DNA of 64,000 nt from ZC4RG35 sp036375695 (GTDB lineage: Bacteria > Actinomycetota > Acidimicrobiia > Spongiisociales > ZC4RG35): positions 25,796 to 89,795 of the forward strand of contig DASVBU010000037.1 of assembly GCA_036375695.1 (NCBI GenBank). Reading direction: 5' to 3'. Below the pieces are notes generated by a model. That model was not told where the DNA came from. It did not search any database and was given only the letters and a program-made list of their open reading frames with translations. A program made the translations under genes and the position numbers. This document shows positions 15,421 to 23,925 of this stretch, in pieces; within the stretch, counting starts at the first letter, position 1, and every line of letters starts with the position of its first letter.

Positions 15421-16223
15421 GACAAAACCTCCGCCAGCCGGAGGTACTCCTCGGGGGAAAGGTCCTCGGCGCGACTCGCCGGGTCGACCCCGGCCTCGGC
15501 GAGGACTCCCACGATGTCCGGATGGACGTGCGCCAGGGACGCCCGGACCATCTTGCGGCGCTTGGAGAAAGCGGTCCGAGCCAGGTCGACGGCCTTCTCG
15601 GCATGCTCGGATGCGGGCCGTCGGTCGATGCCGACCACCACCGACTCGACTCTCGGAGCCGGGTAGAAGACCTGGGGAGGGACCCGGAACAACAGCTTCG
15701 CCTCCCCGTGCATCCCCACCACCACCGATGGCACTCCATACTCCTCCTCACCCACACCGGCGACGAAGCGCTCCCCGACCTCGCGCTGCACCATGATCAC
15801 GAGGCGTCGGAACGCGGGTGCGTGACGGAGTATGTCCAGCACCAGACCGGTGCCCACGTTGTAGGGGAGATTCGCCACCAGCGTCCACGGAGGGTCGGGG
15901 AACTCGGCCCCGAAGTCGACGGCGGTGGCGTCGGCGAATCGAATCTCGACGGGGAGGCCCTCGGTCACCTCCTCGAGGATCGGTCTCAGTCCTTCGTCGA
16001 ACTCGTACGCCACCACCGACGCGCCCGTCGAGGCCAGCGCCACGGTGAGGGTGCCGGTGCCGGCGCCTACCTCCACAACTCGATCGCCAGGGCCCACACC
16101 CGATGCCGTGACGATCCGGCGCGTCACGTTGGGGTCGGCGAGGAAATGTTGCCCGAGACGATGGCGGGGCCGGAGACCGTGTCTCTCCAGCAGCCGGGCG
16201 ATCTCGGTGCGGGTCTGGCTCAT
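15417..16223 (-). CDS. rsmA: 16S rRNA dimethyladenosine transferase
   Basis: A 268-residue methyltransferase (KsgA) that dimethylates two adjacent adenines in the last helix of 16S rRNA during 30S maturation. The SAM-binding region is RHRLGQHFLADPNV followed by VVEVGAGTGTLTVALA. The catalytic NLPY motif appears as VANLPYNVGTGLV. The C-terminal helical domain includes FSKRRKMVRASL. The ATG start overlaps the tatD stop (ATGA), and its own stop overlaps the ispE start. Confidence 0.96.
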   Translation of the reverse strand: MSQTRTEIARLLERHGLRPRHRLGQHFLADPNVTRRIVTASGVGPGDRVVEVGAGTGTLTVALASTGASVVAYEFDEGLRPILEEVTEGLPVEIRFADATAVDFGAEFPDPPWTLVANLPYNVGTGLVLDILRHAPAFRRLVIMVQREVGERFVAGVGEEEYGVPSVVVGMHGEAKLLFRVPPQVFYPAPRVESVVVGIDRRPASEHAEKAVDLARTAFSKRRKMVRASLAHVHPDIVGVLAEAGVDPASRAEDLSPEEYLRLAEVLS

Positions 16224-16975
16224 CCCCGGAACACCCTCTCGGCGTTGGCAGTCGTGATCTTCGCCACCTCTTCCACCGAAAGACTCCAGACATCGGCCAG
16301 GGCGGCGCCGACCAGTGCCACCCAGGCCGGCTCGTTCCGCTCCCCGCGATGTGGTGGCGGGGCCAGGTAGGGAGTGTCGGTCTCCACCAACGCTCGCTCC
16401 GGAGGAACCAGTTCGGCTCCGAGACGAACCGTGTCACCTGTCTCGAAGGCAACAACGCCCGAGTAGGAGAACATCACGCCCAGGTCGAGGAAGCGACGTG
16501 TCCATCTCCGTCCCCCGGTCCAGCTGTGCAGCACCGCCACGCGTGCTGCGCCGGTCTCCTCGAGGACGTCGTGGACCTGCTTGAAGGCGTCGCGGCAATG
16601 GACGATCAAGGGTTTGCTCAGTCCCAACGCCAGGAGCGCATGGGCGCGGAAGGAAGCGACCTGGTCCTCGAACGGTGAGTGCATCCGATAGCGATCCAAT
16701 CCGGTCTCCCCGATGGCGGCGACCGCGGGAGCGAGAACCTCGACGCCGGGCCACTCCTCGGCGAAGCGGCTCGCCTCGTGAGGATGGAGACCCGCCGTGG
16801 CGAGAATCCGATCCGGGAACTCGCCGGCCAGCTCAGCCGAGGCCCGTGAACTGGCCAGGTCGACACCCGGCGCCACCACCCACGCCACTTCGGGTGCGCG
16901 CTCCAAGAGCTCGGAGGGTGACCGCCCGTCGAGTTGGAGATGGCAATGGGTGTCGACCCAGCGCACAGACGGCAC
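16220..16975 (-). CDS. tatD: TatD family metal-dependent hydrolase
   Basis: A 251-residue TIM-barrel hydrolase with 3'-5' DNase activity in characterised members. Metal ligands are visible: VDTHCHL at the start (two His), AIGETGLDR (Glu), IVHCRD (His), VLHSW (His) and ALVETDTPYL (Asp). The start is taken as GTG at 16975, with GGAG six bases before it. A second GTG at 16966 is possible. Longer readings cross the divergent AbrB gene, whose ATG is only 20 bases away. It heads the tatD-rsmA-ispE operon. Confidence 0.92.
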   Translation of the reverse strand: MPSVRWVDTHCHLQLDGRSPSELLERAPEVAWVVAPGVDLASSRASAELAGEFPDRILATAGLHPHEASRFAEEWPGVEVLAPAVAAIGETGLDRYRMHSPFEDQVASFRAHALLALGLSKPLIVHCRDAFKQVHDVLEETGAARVAVLHSWTGGRRWTRRFLDLGVMFSYSGVVAFETGDTVRLGAELVPPERALVETDTPYLAPPPHRGERNEPAWVALVGAALADVWSLSVEEVAKITTANAERVFRG

Positions 16976-16994
16976 GGTAGGCTCCAGGCGCCCC

Positions 16995-17231
16995 ATGGAC
17001 TCAGGCATCACCAGGAAGATCGACGATCTCGGCCGCATCGTCATCCCGGCCGAGACCCGTCGCATGTTCAATATCCGGGAGGGCGACCACCTCTACATCG
17101 CGGTGGAGGGGAACAACATCGTCCTCCGCAAGATGACCGATACCTGCACCTTCTGCGGGTCGGACAAGAACGTGACCCAGTTCAGGGGCAAGGGGATCTG
17201 CAGCGTGTGCCGTCAACAGCTTCAGTCCTGA
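16995..17231 (+). CDS. AbrB/SpoVT-type regulator with C-terminal zinc ribbon
   Basis: A 78-residue protein. Residues 1-47 are an AbrB swapped-hairpin DNA-binding domain: SGITRKIDDLGRIVIPAETRR, then NIREGDHLYIAVEGNNIVLRK. Residues 52-75 carry two CxxC pairs (CTFC and CSVC) around VTQFRGKGI, which should form a zinc ribbon in place of the usual AbrB C-terminal oligomerisation domain. In Bacillus, AbrB-type proteins govern transition-state genes. The target here is unknown. It is divergent from tatD with a 19-base gap. A TAGGCT box lies 11 bases before the ATG. Its last ten bases overlap rsmI. Confidence 0.85.
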   Translation: MDSGITRKIDDLGRIVIPAETRRMFNIREGDHLYIAVEGNNIVLRKMTDTCTFCGSDKNVTQFRGKGICSVCRQQLQS

Positions 17232-18046
17232 TCGATCAGCGCCTGATAGACCAAGCGACGGGACACACCCCGGTCTCCTGCCACCGACCTCGCGGCGTCG
17301 GAAGGTGACATCCCCTCACGGACCAGACGGCGTGCCTCGGCGATGGCGTCGGCCGTGTCGGGCGCCTCGGCCGGCCGGCCCGACACCACCAGCGTGAATT
17401 CGCCCCTCACCGGCTCGGGGAACCGTTCGGCGACTTCGGCGATCGGCCCGACCCAGGCCTCCTCGTGAAGCTTGGTCAGCTCCCGGGTCACGGCGACCAC
17501 CCGGTGGTCGCCCACCACGGCCCGAAGGTCGGCGATGTCCTCGGCGAAACGATGCGGGCTGACGAAGAGGACGGTGGGTCGCTGGTCGGCGGCGATGCTC
17601 CCCAGCCTGTCCTCACGCTCTCGTCCCTTCCTGGGGAGAAACCCTTCGAAGACGAACCGGTCGGAGTCGAACCCGGAGAGGAGCAATGCCGTGGTCACCG
17701 CCGACGGCCCGGGGATCACGGTGACCGGATGGCCTGCCGTCCGCGCTTCTCGCACCAGCCACGCCCCGGGGTCGCTGATGGCGGGCATGCCGGCGTCGGA
17801 GACGTAGGCCACGTCCTCGCCCTCCGAGAGCCGTCGCACCAATTCGGCCGAGCGTTCCTTTTCGTTACCGGCGAAGAGCGATCGAACCTGTACATCGATC
17901 CCCAGCCGGCCGAGCAGCTTGGCGGCGCGCCTGGTGTCCTCGGCGTAGACCACATCGACGTCCCCGAGCACGCGCCGGAGGCGATCGGTCACATCCTCGA
18001 GGTTCCCGATCGGGGTCCCGCAGACGTACAGGCGCCCTTCACCCAT
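17222..18046 (-). CDS. rsmI: 16S rRNA 2'-O-ribose methyltransferase RsmI
   Basis: A 274-residue SAM-dependent methyltransferase of the tetrapyrrole-methylase fold that modifies C1402 of 16S rRNA. Motifs seen are LYVCGTPIGNLEDVTDR, VYAEDTRRAAKLL, VAYVSDAGMPAISDPGAWLV and VIPGPSAVTTALLLSGF. The C-terminal part (EARRLVREGMSPSDAARSVAGDRGVSRRLVYQALI) resembles a helix-turn-helix, which is usual for the family. The ATG at 18046 was chosen as the first start that fits alignments. It overlaps the DUF192-like gene upstream by eight bases. Confidence 0.94.
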   Translation of the reverse strand: MGEGRLYVCGTPIGNLEDVTDRLRRVLGDVDVVYAEDTRRAAKLLGRLGIDVQVRSLFAGNEKERSAELVRRLSEGEDVAYVSDAGMPAISDPGAWLVREARTAGHPVTVIPGPSAVTTALLLSGFDSDRFVFEGFLPRKGREREDRLGSIAADQRPTVLFVSPHRFAEDIADLRAVVGDHRVVAVTRELTKLHEEAWVGPIAEVAERFPEPVRGEFTLVVSGRPAEAPDTADAIAEARRLVREGMSPSDAARSVAGDRGVSRRLVYQALIDQD

Positions 18047-18341
18047 GGAGGCCCAGTCTGGTACCAGGTGGCGGTGGCTTGGTGCCCGCGGGCAACTCCA
18101 CCATCCAGCTGGCGCCACGGATCCACACGACCCGATTGGGGGCGAGGACCCGGGAGGCGATCACGGTGAGGTCCCGATCGAGCCCGACCACGACCAGCTC
18201 ACGATCCATCCCGAACCCGTGGACGGACCCGCCTCTGAGGGCCAGAGCGGACCCGGCCGGGCGGCGGCGCAGCCCACGGAGTCGCTCCACGAATGCCGAA
18301 GCAACGGGCACCGGCCCGAACCCGGGCACCACGACGAACAT
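18039..18341 (-). CDS. DUF192-like small protein
   Basis: A 100-residue protein that resembles the DUF192 fold. It contains LRGGSVHGFGMDRELVVVGLDRDLTVIASRVLAPNRVVWIRGASWMVELPAGT, which follows the family order of a small hydrophobic beta core, a fluid centre and the final W-x-x-ELPAG stretch. The function is unknown. There is no signal peptide or classical CxC motif. It sits between a lipoprotein gene six bases upstream and rsmI, overlapping the latter by eight bases, and is probably co-transcribed with both. Confidence 0.6.
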   Translation of the reverse strand: MFVVVPGFGPVPVASAFVERLRGLRRRPAGSALALRGGSVHGFGMDRELVVVGLDRDLTVIASRVLAPNRVVWIRGASWMVELPAGTKPPPPGTRLGLHG

Positions 18342-18347
18342 CTGGAC

Positions 18348-19676
18348 TCAGTCCAGACCGTACGCGCTCTTCAACGACTCGCCAATGGTTGGGTCGTGGG
18401 CCGCCACGAAGTGGAGGTATCCGACCTGTTCGTCGACCCAGACGTAGTACTCGTCGGCCACCGCCCTGCTCTGGTAGTCGAGCAGGGCCTGGCGCAGCTC
18501 CTGGGTGTCCTGAGGAGTGTCGCCCACGACGACCAGGACGAAGGCGGCATTGCCCCGACCGTCGTACCACTGGTGGTAGTAGTCACCACCCCAGCCATCG
18601 GACGCCTCGACGGCACTGCCCTCACCGAGCACCTGGTCGAACATCAGCTGGAACCCGAGCTCGCCCCATGTGGAGGTCACGATCAGCTCGTAGCCGGGAA
18701 CGTCCACGTCCTGGACCGGGATCTCGACCGGGAGATCACGACCCAGGTCGGATGGTGTGATCACCTGCTCGGTCGAAGGGGGCAGGTCCGGCATCGTTCG
18801 GTAGGCGTCGTCGACGGCCTCCCAGCCTCCCCGGTTGTAGAGGGACTGGACGAAGGCGAGCCCGGTCTCGTAGGGGAACATCAGCGAATCGCGGATGAAC
18901 AGGGGCATCGACTCGAGGACGCTGATATCGGCTTGCAAGGACTCGGAGAGGAAGAGGCCGAGGTCGCGCTGGCCGAGGGTCTGTAGCCAGTGGAGCTCGG
19001 CCAGTGTCGCGTCACCCTCCATCAGCGCCAGGAACGCAGTCGCCTCGTCCCATCGGTCCTCCTCCGCCATCTGGTTCCGCCGCTCGTTGAAGCCGAAATG
19101 CTGGTCGGTGAGGGCGTGGGTCAGCTCATGGATCATGGTGCCCTGCTGGACGAGGCTGAGCCCGTCGGTCTGGCTGGGGACCACCACCTCTCTGGCGTCA
19201 CCGTCGTAGAAGCCCGCCACCTGCTCGCCGTAGAGGTCCTGGAGCATCGACTCCAGGTCGGCGTCGGGCGAGAGGAGCCCGAGCAGCTCGTAGAGAGCCT
19301 GGTCCGCGGGCAGATCCGTGAGACTCTCGGCCACCTCGGCGAGAACCCGGCTCCTGAACTCCGCCTCGCCGACCACGGTGATGGTCGGCGTCTCGAGGAA
19401 CGGCAGGCCCCGGATCTCCTGGGCCTTGACCATGAGACCCTCGAGTTGGGCGATGACCTCTTCAGGGAGGTCGAGTCCGCTGAGGTCGGGAAGGGTCGTG
19501 GTAGTGGAGTCGGTGGGCTCGGCGGTGGTGGTCGGCCCGCCGTTGGCGAGGGTCGTGGTCGGCGCGCCCACCGTCGAAGTCGTCGTGGTGTCGTCGCTCG
19601 AAGAGGTGCACGCGGCCAACACGAGTGCGGCCGCGAGGACGGCGGCGAGGAGTCGCGGGAATCGAGACGGGCGCAT
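18348..19676 (-). CDS. lipoprotein with HExxH zinc-metallopeptidase motif
   Basis: A 442-residue exported protein. Residues 1-23 are a lipoprotein signal with lipobox LAAC, followed by a long Ser/Thr spacer to about residue 62. The centre holds GTMIHELTHALTDQHFG, an HExxH zinc motif, and about 40 residues later FLALMEGDATLAELHW, whose Glu could be the third ligand as in gluzincins. The C-terminal half (W-rich, SDGWGGDYYHQWYDGRGNAAFVLVV) is not recognised. A protease at the outer face of the membrane is the likely role, but no substrate can be named. Downstream come the DUF192-like gene and rsmI. Confidence 0.7.
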   Translation of the reverse strand: MRPSRFPRLLAAVLAAALVLAACTSSSDDTTTTSTVGAPTTTLANGGPTTTAEPTDSTTTTLPDLSGLDLPEEVIAQLEGLMVKAQEIRGLPFLETPTITVVGEAEFRSRVLAEVAESLTDLPADQALYELLGLLSPDADLESMLQDLYGEQVAGFYDGDAREVVVPSQTDGLSLVQQGTMIHELTHALTDQHFGFNERRNQMAEEDRWDEATAFLALMEGDATLAELHWLQTLGQRDLGLFLSESLQADISVLESMPLFIRDSLMFPYETGLAFVQSLYNRGGWEAVDDAYRTMPDLPPSTEQVITPSDLGRDLPVEIPVQDVDVPGYELIVTSTWGELGFQLMFDQVLGEGSAVEASDGWGGDYYHQWYDGRGNAAFVLVVVGDTPQDTQELRQALLDYQSRAVADEYYVWVDEQVGYLHFVAAHDPTIGESLKSAYGLD

Positions 19677-19684
19677 TGGCGGTC

Positions 19685-19690
19685 AGGTTA
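19685..19690 (-). promoter_or_regulatory. leaderless-type -10 box of the HExxH lipoprotein
   Basis: On the minus strand TAACCT ends eight bases before the ATG, with no ribosome site. Confidence 0.45.
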
Positions 19691-19748
19691 TCGGCACCAC
19701 CGAATTGCGCCCTGAACACAGGCATCCGTAACGCTCGCTCGTCGAACT

Positions 19749-19789
19749 GCATCGGGTCTCCCCCGCGCTCGGCGAGGGAGACCCGATGC
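19749..19789 (-). terminator. strong hairpin after the methyltransferase gene
   Basis: A perfect 14-bp stem (GCATCGGGTCTCCC / GGGAGACCCGATGC) with a 13-base loop lies 16 bases past the methyltransferase stop. It should separate this gene from the lipoprotein gene downstream. Confidence 0.75.
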
Positions 19790-19805
19790 GGCCGACGCTC
19801 CTCGT

Positions 19806-20891
19806 TCAGGGTCGGAGCACGTAGATGCGGAAGAACCCGCCGTCGACGCCGGGTGTCTCGAATCCGGAGAAGCCGGCGTCGGCTGCCAGCTGCCGGACCA
19901 GCCCCTCCCGCAAGACGGTCCCGAGAGCTGCAGATCCGGGCTCGGCCATCGAAGCCGGGAGACAGTGCACGACCGACCAGCCGTACATCATCCGCTCCAA
20001 CTCGTCACCGGGAGCCTGATAGCGGTCCGCCACCTTCTCATCGGCGATGAGCACGGCGCCGTCCGGGTTGAGGGAGGCCCTCACCTGCCGCAGCACCTCC
20101 TCGGGGTGGGACATGTCGTGCAGGGCTTCGAGCAGGAGGACGAGATCGAATGGCCCGTCGGCGGCGAGCCCGGCTGCGTCGGCGTGCTTGAGCACGACCC
20201 GGACACCGGCTTCATCGGCGTTGCGACGGGCATCCTCGATGCTGGCCCGGTCGGCGTCGATCCCGACCACCTCGGCGGCCGGATAGCCCTCGGCGAGGGC
20301 GATCGTCGACCAGCCGACACCACAGCCCAGGTCAGCGATGCGCCCACCATTGCCGAGTCGTCGGGCGATGTCCGGGATGGAGCCCTCGATCCAACTTCCC
20401 ACGAGATCATGGGTGAAGGCAGGGCGGTTGATCCCGGCCTGGCCGTCGCGGAAAGCCGCTCCGTACTCGTGATAGGGAACGCCACCGCCGGATCGGTAGC
20501 TCCGGGCGACGTCTCCCAGCACGGCCCCGACCCCGGCGATCATGTCGGCTAGAGGCGAGACATGAGCGGGGCTGGTGCCACGGAGGAGGACGTCGGCCTG
20601 GTGCTCGTCCAGCCAGTAGACACGTCGGCTCCAATCGTCAGACTCGTCCGCGTTGATCAGACCGGCGACGGCCTGCTGCTCGAGCCACTCACGGGCGTAT
20701 CTCGGGTCGATGGCGGCGGCTCGGGCCAGACCGTCCACCGTCGTCGGGTCGACGAGCACGTCGTAGAGCCCGAGGGCTCGGCCCAGATGAATGGAGTAGA
20801 GCTCGAGGGCCCCGATGGCTGCGTCGACCAGCCTCTCGTCCAGCCCCTCCGCGGGATGGAGGTCGGCATGGGCGTCGGTGACTTGTGTCAT
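19806..20891 (-). CDS. class I SAM-dependent methyltransferase with winged-helix N-terminus
   Basis: A 361-residue enzyme. Residues 20-110 form a helix-rich winged domain (LYSIHLGRALGLYDVL..VDGLARAAAIDPRYAREWLEQQAVAGLI) like that of O-methyltransferases and their transcription-factor-like relatives. The SAM site is RIADLGCGVGWSTIALA near 184-200, followed by VVGIDADRASIEDARRNA and FDLVLLLEALHDMSHPEEVLRQ. The ATG at 20891 follows AAAGGAAC. The substrate is unknown. It lies behind a 64-aa ORF and the NB-ARC regulator on the same strand, suggesting that it is a target or partner of that system. Confidence 0.85.
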   Translation of the reverse strand: MTQVTDAHADLHPAEGLDERLVDAAIGALELYSIHLGRALGLYDVLVDPTTVDGLARAAAIDPRYAREWLEQQAVAGLINADESDDWSRRVYWLDEHQADVLLRGTSPAHVSPLADMIAGVGAVLGDVARSYRSGGGVPYHEYGAAFRDGQAGINRPAFTHDLVGSWIEGSIPDIARRLGNGGRIADLGCGVGWSTIALAEGYPAAEVVGIDADRASIEDARRNADEAGVRVVLKHADAAGLAADGPFDLVLLLEALHDMSHPEEVLRQVRASLNPDGAVLIADEKVADRYQAPGDELERMMYGWSVVHCLPASMAEPGSAALGTVLREGLVRQLAADAGFSGFETPGVDGGFFRIYVLRP

Positions 20892-20989
20892 GTTCGGTTC
20901 CTTTCTCGTCGTTGCTGCCAGGCGTGCCGGCCGAAGTCCGGTTCGAAGGAGGCGGTTTGCGGTCCCGGCCATCGAGGTCGGGACCCCTG

Positions 20990-21184
20990 TCACGGCCCGA
21001 TCTTCAGGAGGCGCTCCGCCCGGCGGGGCAGGTCCCTGACCTCGCACTCCCCGGTGGACCGCCGCTGCGTGTCCCTCTCCGGGCATGTCCTCAACGCGTG
21101 CAGCACCCGGTAGCGGGCCAGGGAGCGTCCGACCCTCTCTTCGTGGAGGCGTCTCGCCTCTTCGTATCCGAGCATCGTGAACAT
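20990..21184 (-). CDS. 64-aa basic small protein, unrecognised
   Basis: A 64-residue ORF, MFTMLGYEEARRLHEERV..., strongly helical and basic, with two cysteines (TCPERD, GECEV). A GGGAG site precedes the ATG at good distance, which supports translation. I do not recognise a family. It follows a cluster of GTGAG/CTCAC repeats and lies 98 bases before the methyltransferase. It could be a small regulator, a toxin-antitoxin partner or a membrane-free adaptor; sequence does not decide. Confidence 0.5.
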   Translation of the reverse strand: MFTMLGYEEARRLHEERVGRSLARYRVLHALRTCPERDTQRRSTGECEVRDLPRRAERLLKIGP

Positions 21185-21204
21185 GGTCTCCCTCTTCCGG
21201 TGTT

Positions 21205-21247
21205 CTCACGGACAACGGCGTGAGGCGAGACCTCACAATGTGAGGCG
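21205..21247 (-). promoter_or_regulatory. GTGAG/CTCAC repeat cluster, candidate operator
   Basis: CTCAC (21205), GTGAGG (21220), CCTCAC (21231) and GTGAGGCG (21240) alternate in 43 bases. The middle pair makes a perfect GTGAGG-N5-CCTCAC palindrome, and GTGAGGCG recurs exactly 20 bases apart. It lies directly upstream of the 64-aa ORF. Confidence 0.5.
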
Positions 21248-21256
21248 GACGCTCGC

Positions 21257-23884
21257 CTATTCCTGGCGGACGTCCCAGACGATCGGGATCTCGGGCTGGT
21301 ACGAGCAGAAGCGACCCGTGCGGACCGACCGGTCGAGATGGGCGGCCAGTTCGGGATGAGACTCGCCGATGCGCCGGATCGCGGAGCGGATCCGCCAGGT
21401 GACGGCGGTGCGGGCCCTTTCGGCAGTGGAGCCCAACTGACGCGCACGCCCCCCGATTCCGTAGTCCGACGAGAGCTGCTCCATGAGGGCGTCCAACTCG
21501 TCCTGGGCCCGGGCAACGGCATCGTCGTCGCCGAGGAGCGATGCGTTCTCGATGGCCTCACGCAGTTCGAGCACCCGTTTCCTGTACGCCCTGCGGGCCT
21601 GTGCGTCAGCGGTCTCGACCCCCTCTTCGACGATGCCCGCGTCCATGAGGTCGACCGCGGCGATCTCCACCCCGGGACGGGCGAGCACACGGGCGAGATC
21701 GGTCATGCCCTTGCTGTGGGCCACCTTGACACCACGTCCGCGATAGCCGACGTCCCAGAAGTCGCCTTCGCATCGGAACCACGCCGCCCCCGTCTCGTCC
21801 GGAGTCTGCACCTGCTCGTCGGAGGCGATCTTCTGCAGGAGAGCCAGGGCTTCTTCCGCAGAGATCCTGGGGGTCGAAGGGTCCACCTCGAGGTCGACTC
21901 CCTGGTCGGCGAAGAAGGTCTTCTCGACCTCGCCGAACACGGCAGTCGTGTAATGCCACATGCCAGTGGCCACGAGGCGGTCGGCCGACGCCCGGTCGCC
22001 GGAAGCCGCGACTGCCGCAGCTCCGATCAGATACGACAGTCGGATGTCGGTTCTATTGCCGATCCTGTGATAGCGCTCGAGAGACCCTGCGACGAGGTCT
22101 GCCGCCACCCGGTGATCGCCACCACGGGCCAGGATCACCGCGGCGAGGTTGACCCGGGCGGCCGCCTCCGCCCAGAGGTCCCCGTGGCTGTCGGCCATCT
22201 CGGCGATCTCCCTGGCGATGGTCTCCGTCCTCGAGGGGTCCCGGAACAGCAGGAGCCAGGCGAGAAACAGGGACACCCAGCTGTGGAGCTGGCGGTAGGA
22301 GCCGGACGCGTCCCGGAGTTCCTCGAGAATGGCGACCCCCTGGTCCAGATCGCCCGATCGGGCGTGGGTCATGGCCTCGTGCATCCGGATCTCCATGGAG
22401 AGACCAACGTCACCGTGGTCCGAGGCAGCGGCAGCACCGGCCCGGAAATGGTGGAGAGCCGATTCCCACTCCCCGGCGGAACGGCTCATGTGCCCGAGCA
22501 CCCGGTGGGCATAGGCGGCACCAAGTCCTTCGCCCCCCTCGATCACGGATTCTGCGATCTCCGCCGCCCTGTCGAGGCGGCCGGCGATGCGGTGCAGGCT
22601 GGCCGCTATGCCGGCCGTATGGAGACGCCGGGACCTCATCCCCTCGTCGCCGGTCGGGGACCAGCGCTCGATGACCCTCTCCAGGAGCTCGGCCGCCTCC
22701 CCCTGGTAACCGACGTCCTCCAGCCACCAGAGCGGGGCGACGAGGCGATGGGCCAGGTCCTCGTCGTCTCTCAGCAGCGCGCGCTCCACCCCCCAGTAGA
22801 GACTGCGGAACATCGTGTCGAGCCGGCGAAGAGCCGCCCCCTCGACTCTCATCCCATCGGACACCCAGGCGTCGGCCCATCCACCGAGATGATCGAGGAC
22901 ACGGGTTTCGGCCTCCTCACCACTCCCCGACCCCGCCAGCTTCTCACGGGCGAAGAGCCTGATCGTCTCCAGCATCCGATACCAGGAGACACCCGACGCG
23001 GGCTCGTGGACGACGAGGGATCGCTCGACCAGGTCGGCGAGCGGTTCCAGGACCGCAGCAGGCTCCACCCCGGCTGCCGCCGCCGCCATCTCGAGATCGA
23101 ACCGGGCCGGAAGCACTCCCAGGTGTTCGAAGATGCGGCGTTGCTCCTGGTCGAGGAGCTGATACGACCAACCGATGGCGGCTTCGAGACTCAGATGACG
23201 ATCGGCGCCCCTCGCCCGCGAACGGGAGATCAGATCGATCCGGGCGGCGAGATGCTCCAGCATGAGACCGGGATCGACGCTCGCCGAGCGGGCCGCAGCC
23301 AGTTCGATCGCAAGTGGTAGGCCATCGAGGCGGCCAACCAGGGTGGCGACCGTGGTGTGGTCCGAGACCGGCGAGCCGACCCGAGCGGCGACGTGGTTGA
23401 ACATCGCCACCGCCGGAGAATCCGGGCCTTCGACCGAGAGTGGCCCGATTCGGATCACGAGCTCGTCGGGCAGATCGAGACGCTCCCGGCTGGTGGCGAG
23501 GATGCTGAGACCCGGGCAGTCCGTCAGAAGGGAGTCGACCAGTTCGGCGGCCGCGTCGAGGACGTGCTCGCAGTTGTCGAGGACGAGGAGATTGCCCCCG
23601 TCACCCAGGTGTTCGGCCAGCTCGTCATAAGAGGCGAACCCCAGGCTGCCTGCGACGGAGTTCCCCAGATCGGAGGGCCCGAGGGCCGCCAACTCGGCGA
23701 TCGCGGCGCCCATCGGGGACGAGGCGGCGAACGCACGCGCCAGGGCCGTCTTCCCGACGCCACCGGGACCGGTCACTGTGACCAGGCGAGACTCGCCGAG
23801 CGCCTGGTCGATCTGGGCCATTTCCTGGTCGCGGCCGAAGAGCATCCGGGAATTTTGGCCGAGCGAGATCAACGGGGTCACCAT
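21257..23884 (-). CDS. large NB-ARC/TPR regulator-type ATPase
   Basis: An 875-residue STAND-type ATPase. Walker A is VTVTGPGGVGKTALAR (about 35-50). Walker B is NLLVLDNCEHVLDAA, followed by the sensor ILATSRERLDLPDE and the GLPLAIELAAAR motif of the NB-ARC module. A winged-helix part follows (SLEAAIGWSYQLLDQEQRRIFEHLGVLP), then about 350 residues of TPR-like helices. The end (from about 730) carries a domain I know only from similar regulators: FWDVGYRGRGVKVAHSKGMTDLARVLARPGVEIAAVDL, plus a coiled-coil. No DNA-binding HTH of the LuxR or SARP type is seen. The ATG at 23884 is preferred to an upstream start that overlaps the YCII gene; 23845 is also possible. It is divergent from the YCII/ECF42 pair. 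Confidence 0.8.
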   Translation of the reverse strand: MVTPLISLGQNSRMLFGRDQEMAQIDQALGESRLVTVTGPGGVGKTALARAFAASSPMGAAIAELAALGPSDLGNSVAGSLGFASYDELAEHLGDGGNLLVLDNCEHVLDAAAELVDSLLTDCPGLSILATSRERLDLPDELVIRIGPLSVEGPDSPAVAMFNHVAARVGSPVSDHTTVATLVGRLDGLPLAIELAAARSASVDPGLMLEHLAARIDLISRSRARGADRHLSLEAAIGWSYQLLDQEQRRIFEHLGVLPARFDLEMAAAAAGVEPAAVLEPLADLVERSLVVHEPASGVSWYRMLETIRLFAREKLAGSGSGEEAETRVLDHLGGWADAWVSDGMRVEGAALRRLDTMFRSLYWGVERALLRDDEDLAHRLVAPLWWLEDVGYQGEAAELLERVIERWSPTGDEGMRSRRLHTAGIAASLHRIAGRLDRAAEIAESVIEGGEGLGAAYAHRVLGHMSRSAGEWESALHHFRAGAAAASDHGDVGLSMEIRMHEAMTHARSGDLDQGVAILEELRDASGSYRQLHSWVSLFLAWLLLFRDPSRTETIAREIAEMADSHGDLWAEAAARVNLAAVILARGGDHRVAADLVAGSLERYHRIGNRTDIRLSYLIGAAAVAASGDRASADRLVATGMWHYTTAVFGEVEKTFFADQGVDLEVDPSTPRISAEEALALLQKIASDEQVQTPDETGAAWFRCEGDFWDVGYRGRGVKVAHSKGMTDLARVLARPGVEIAAVDLMDAGIVEEGVETADAQARRAYRKRVLELREAIENASLLGDDDAVARAQDELDALMEQLSSDYGIGGRARQLGSTAERARTAVTWRIRSAIRRIGESHPELAAHLDRSVRTGRFCSYQPEIPIVWDVRQE

Positions 23885-23925
23885 GTCGAAGGTGGGTAGA
23901 TCTGAAAAGCCCCGTGGGTAGACCC

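Noticed and set aside
18058..18085. third copy of the tRNA-linked heptamer repeat
   Set aside because: Only one unit matches. The rest drifts, and the stretch is coding sequence of the DUF192-like gene.
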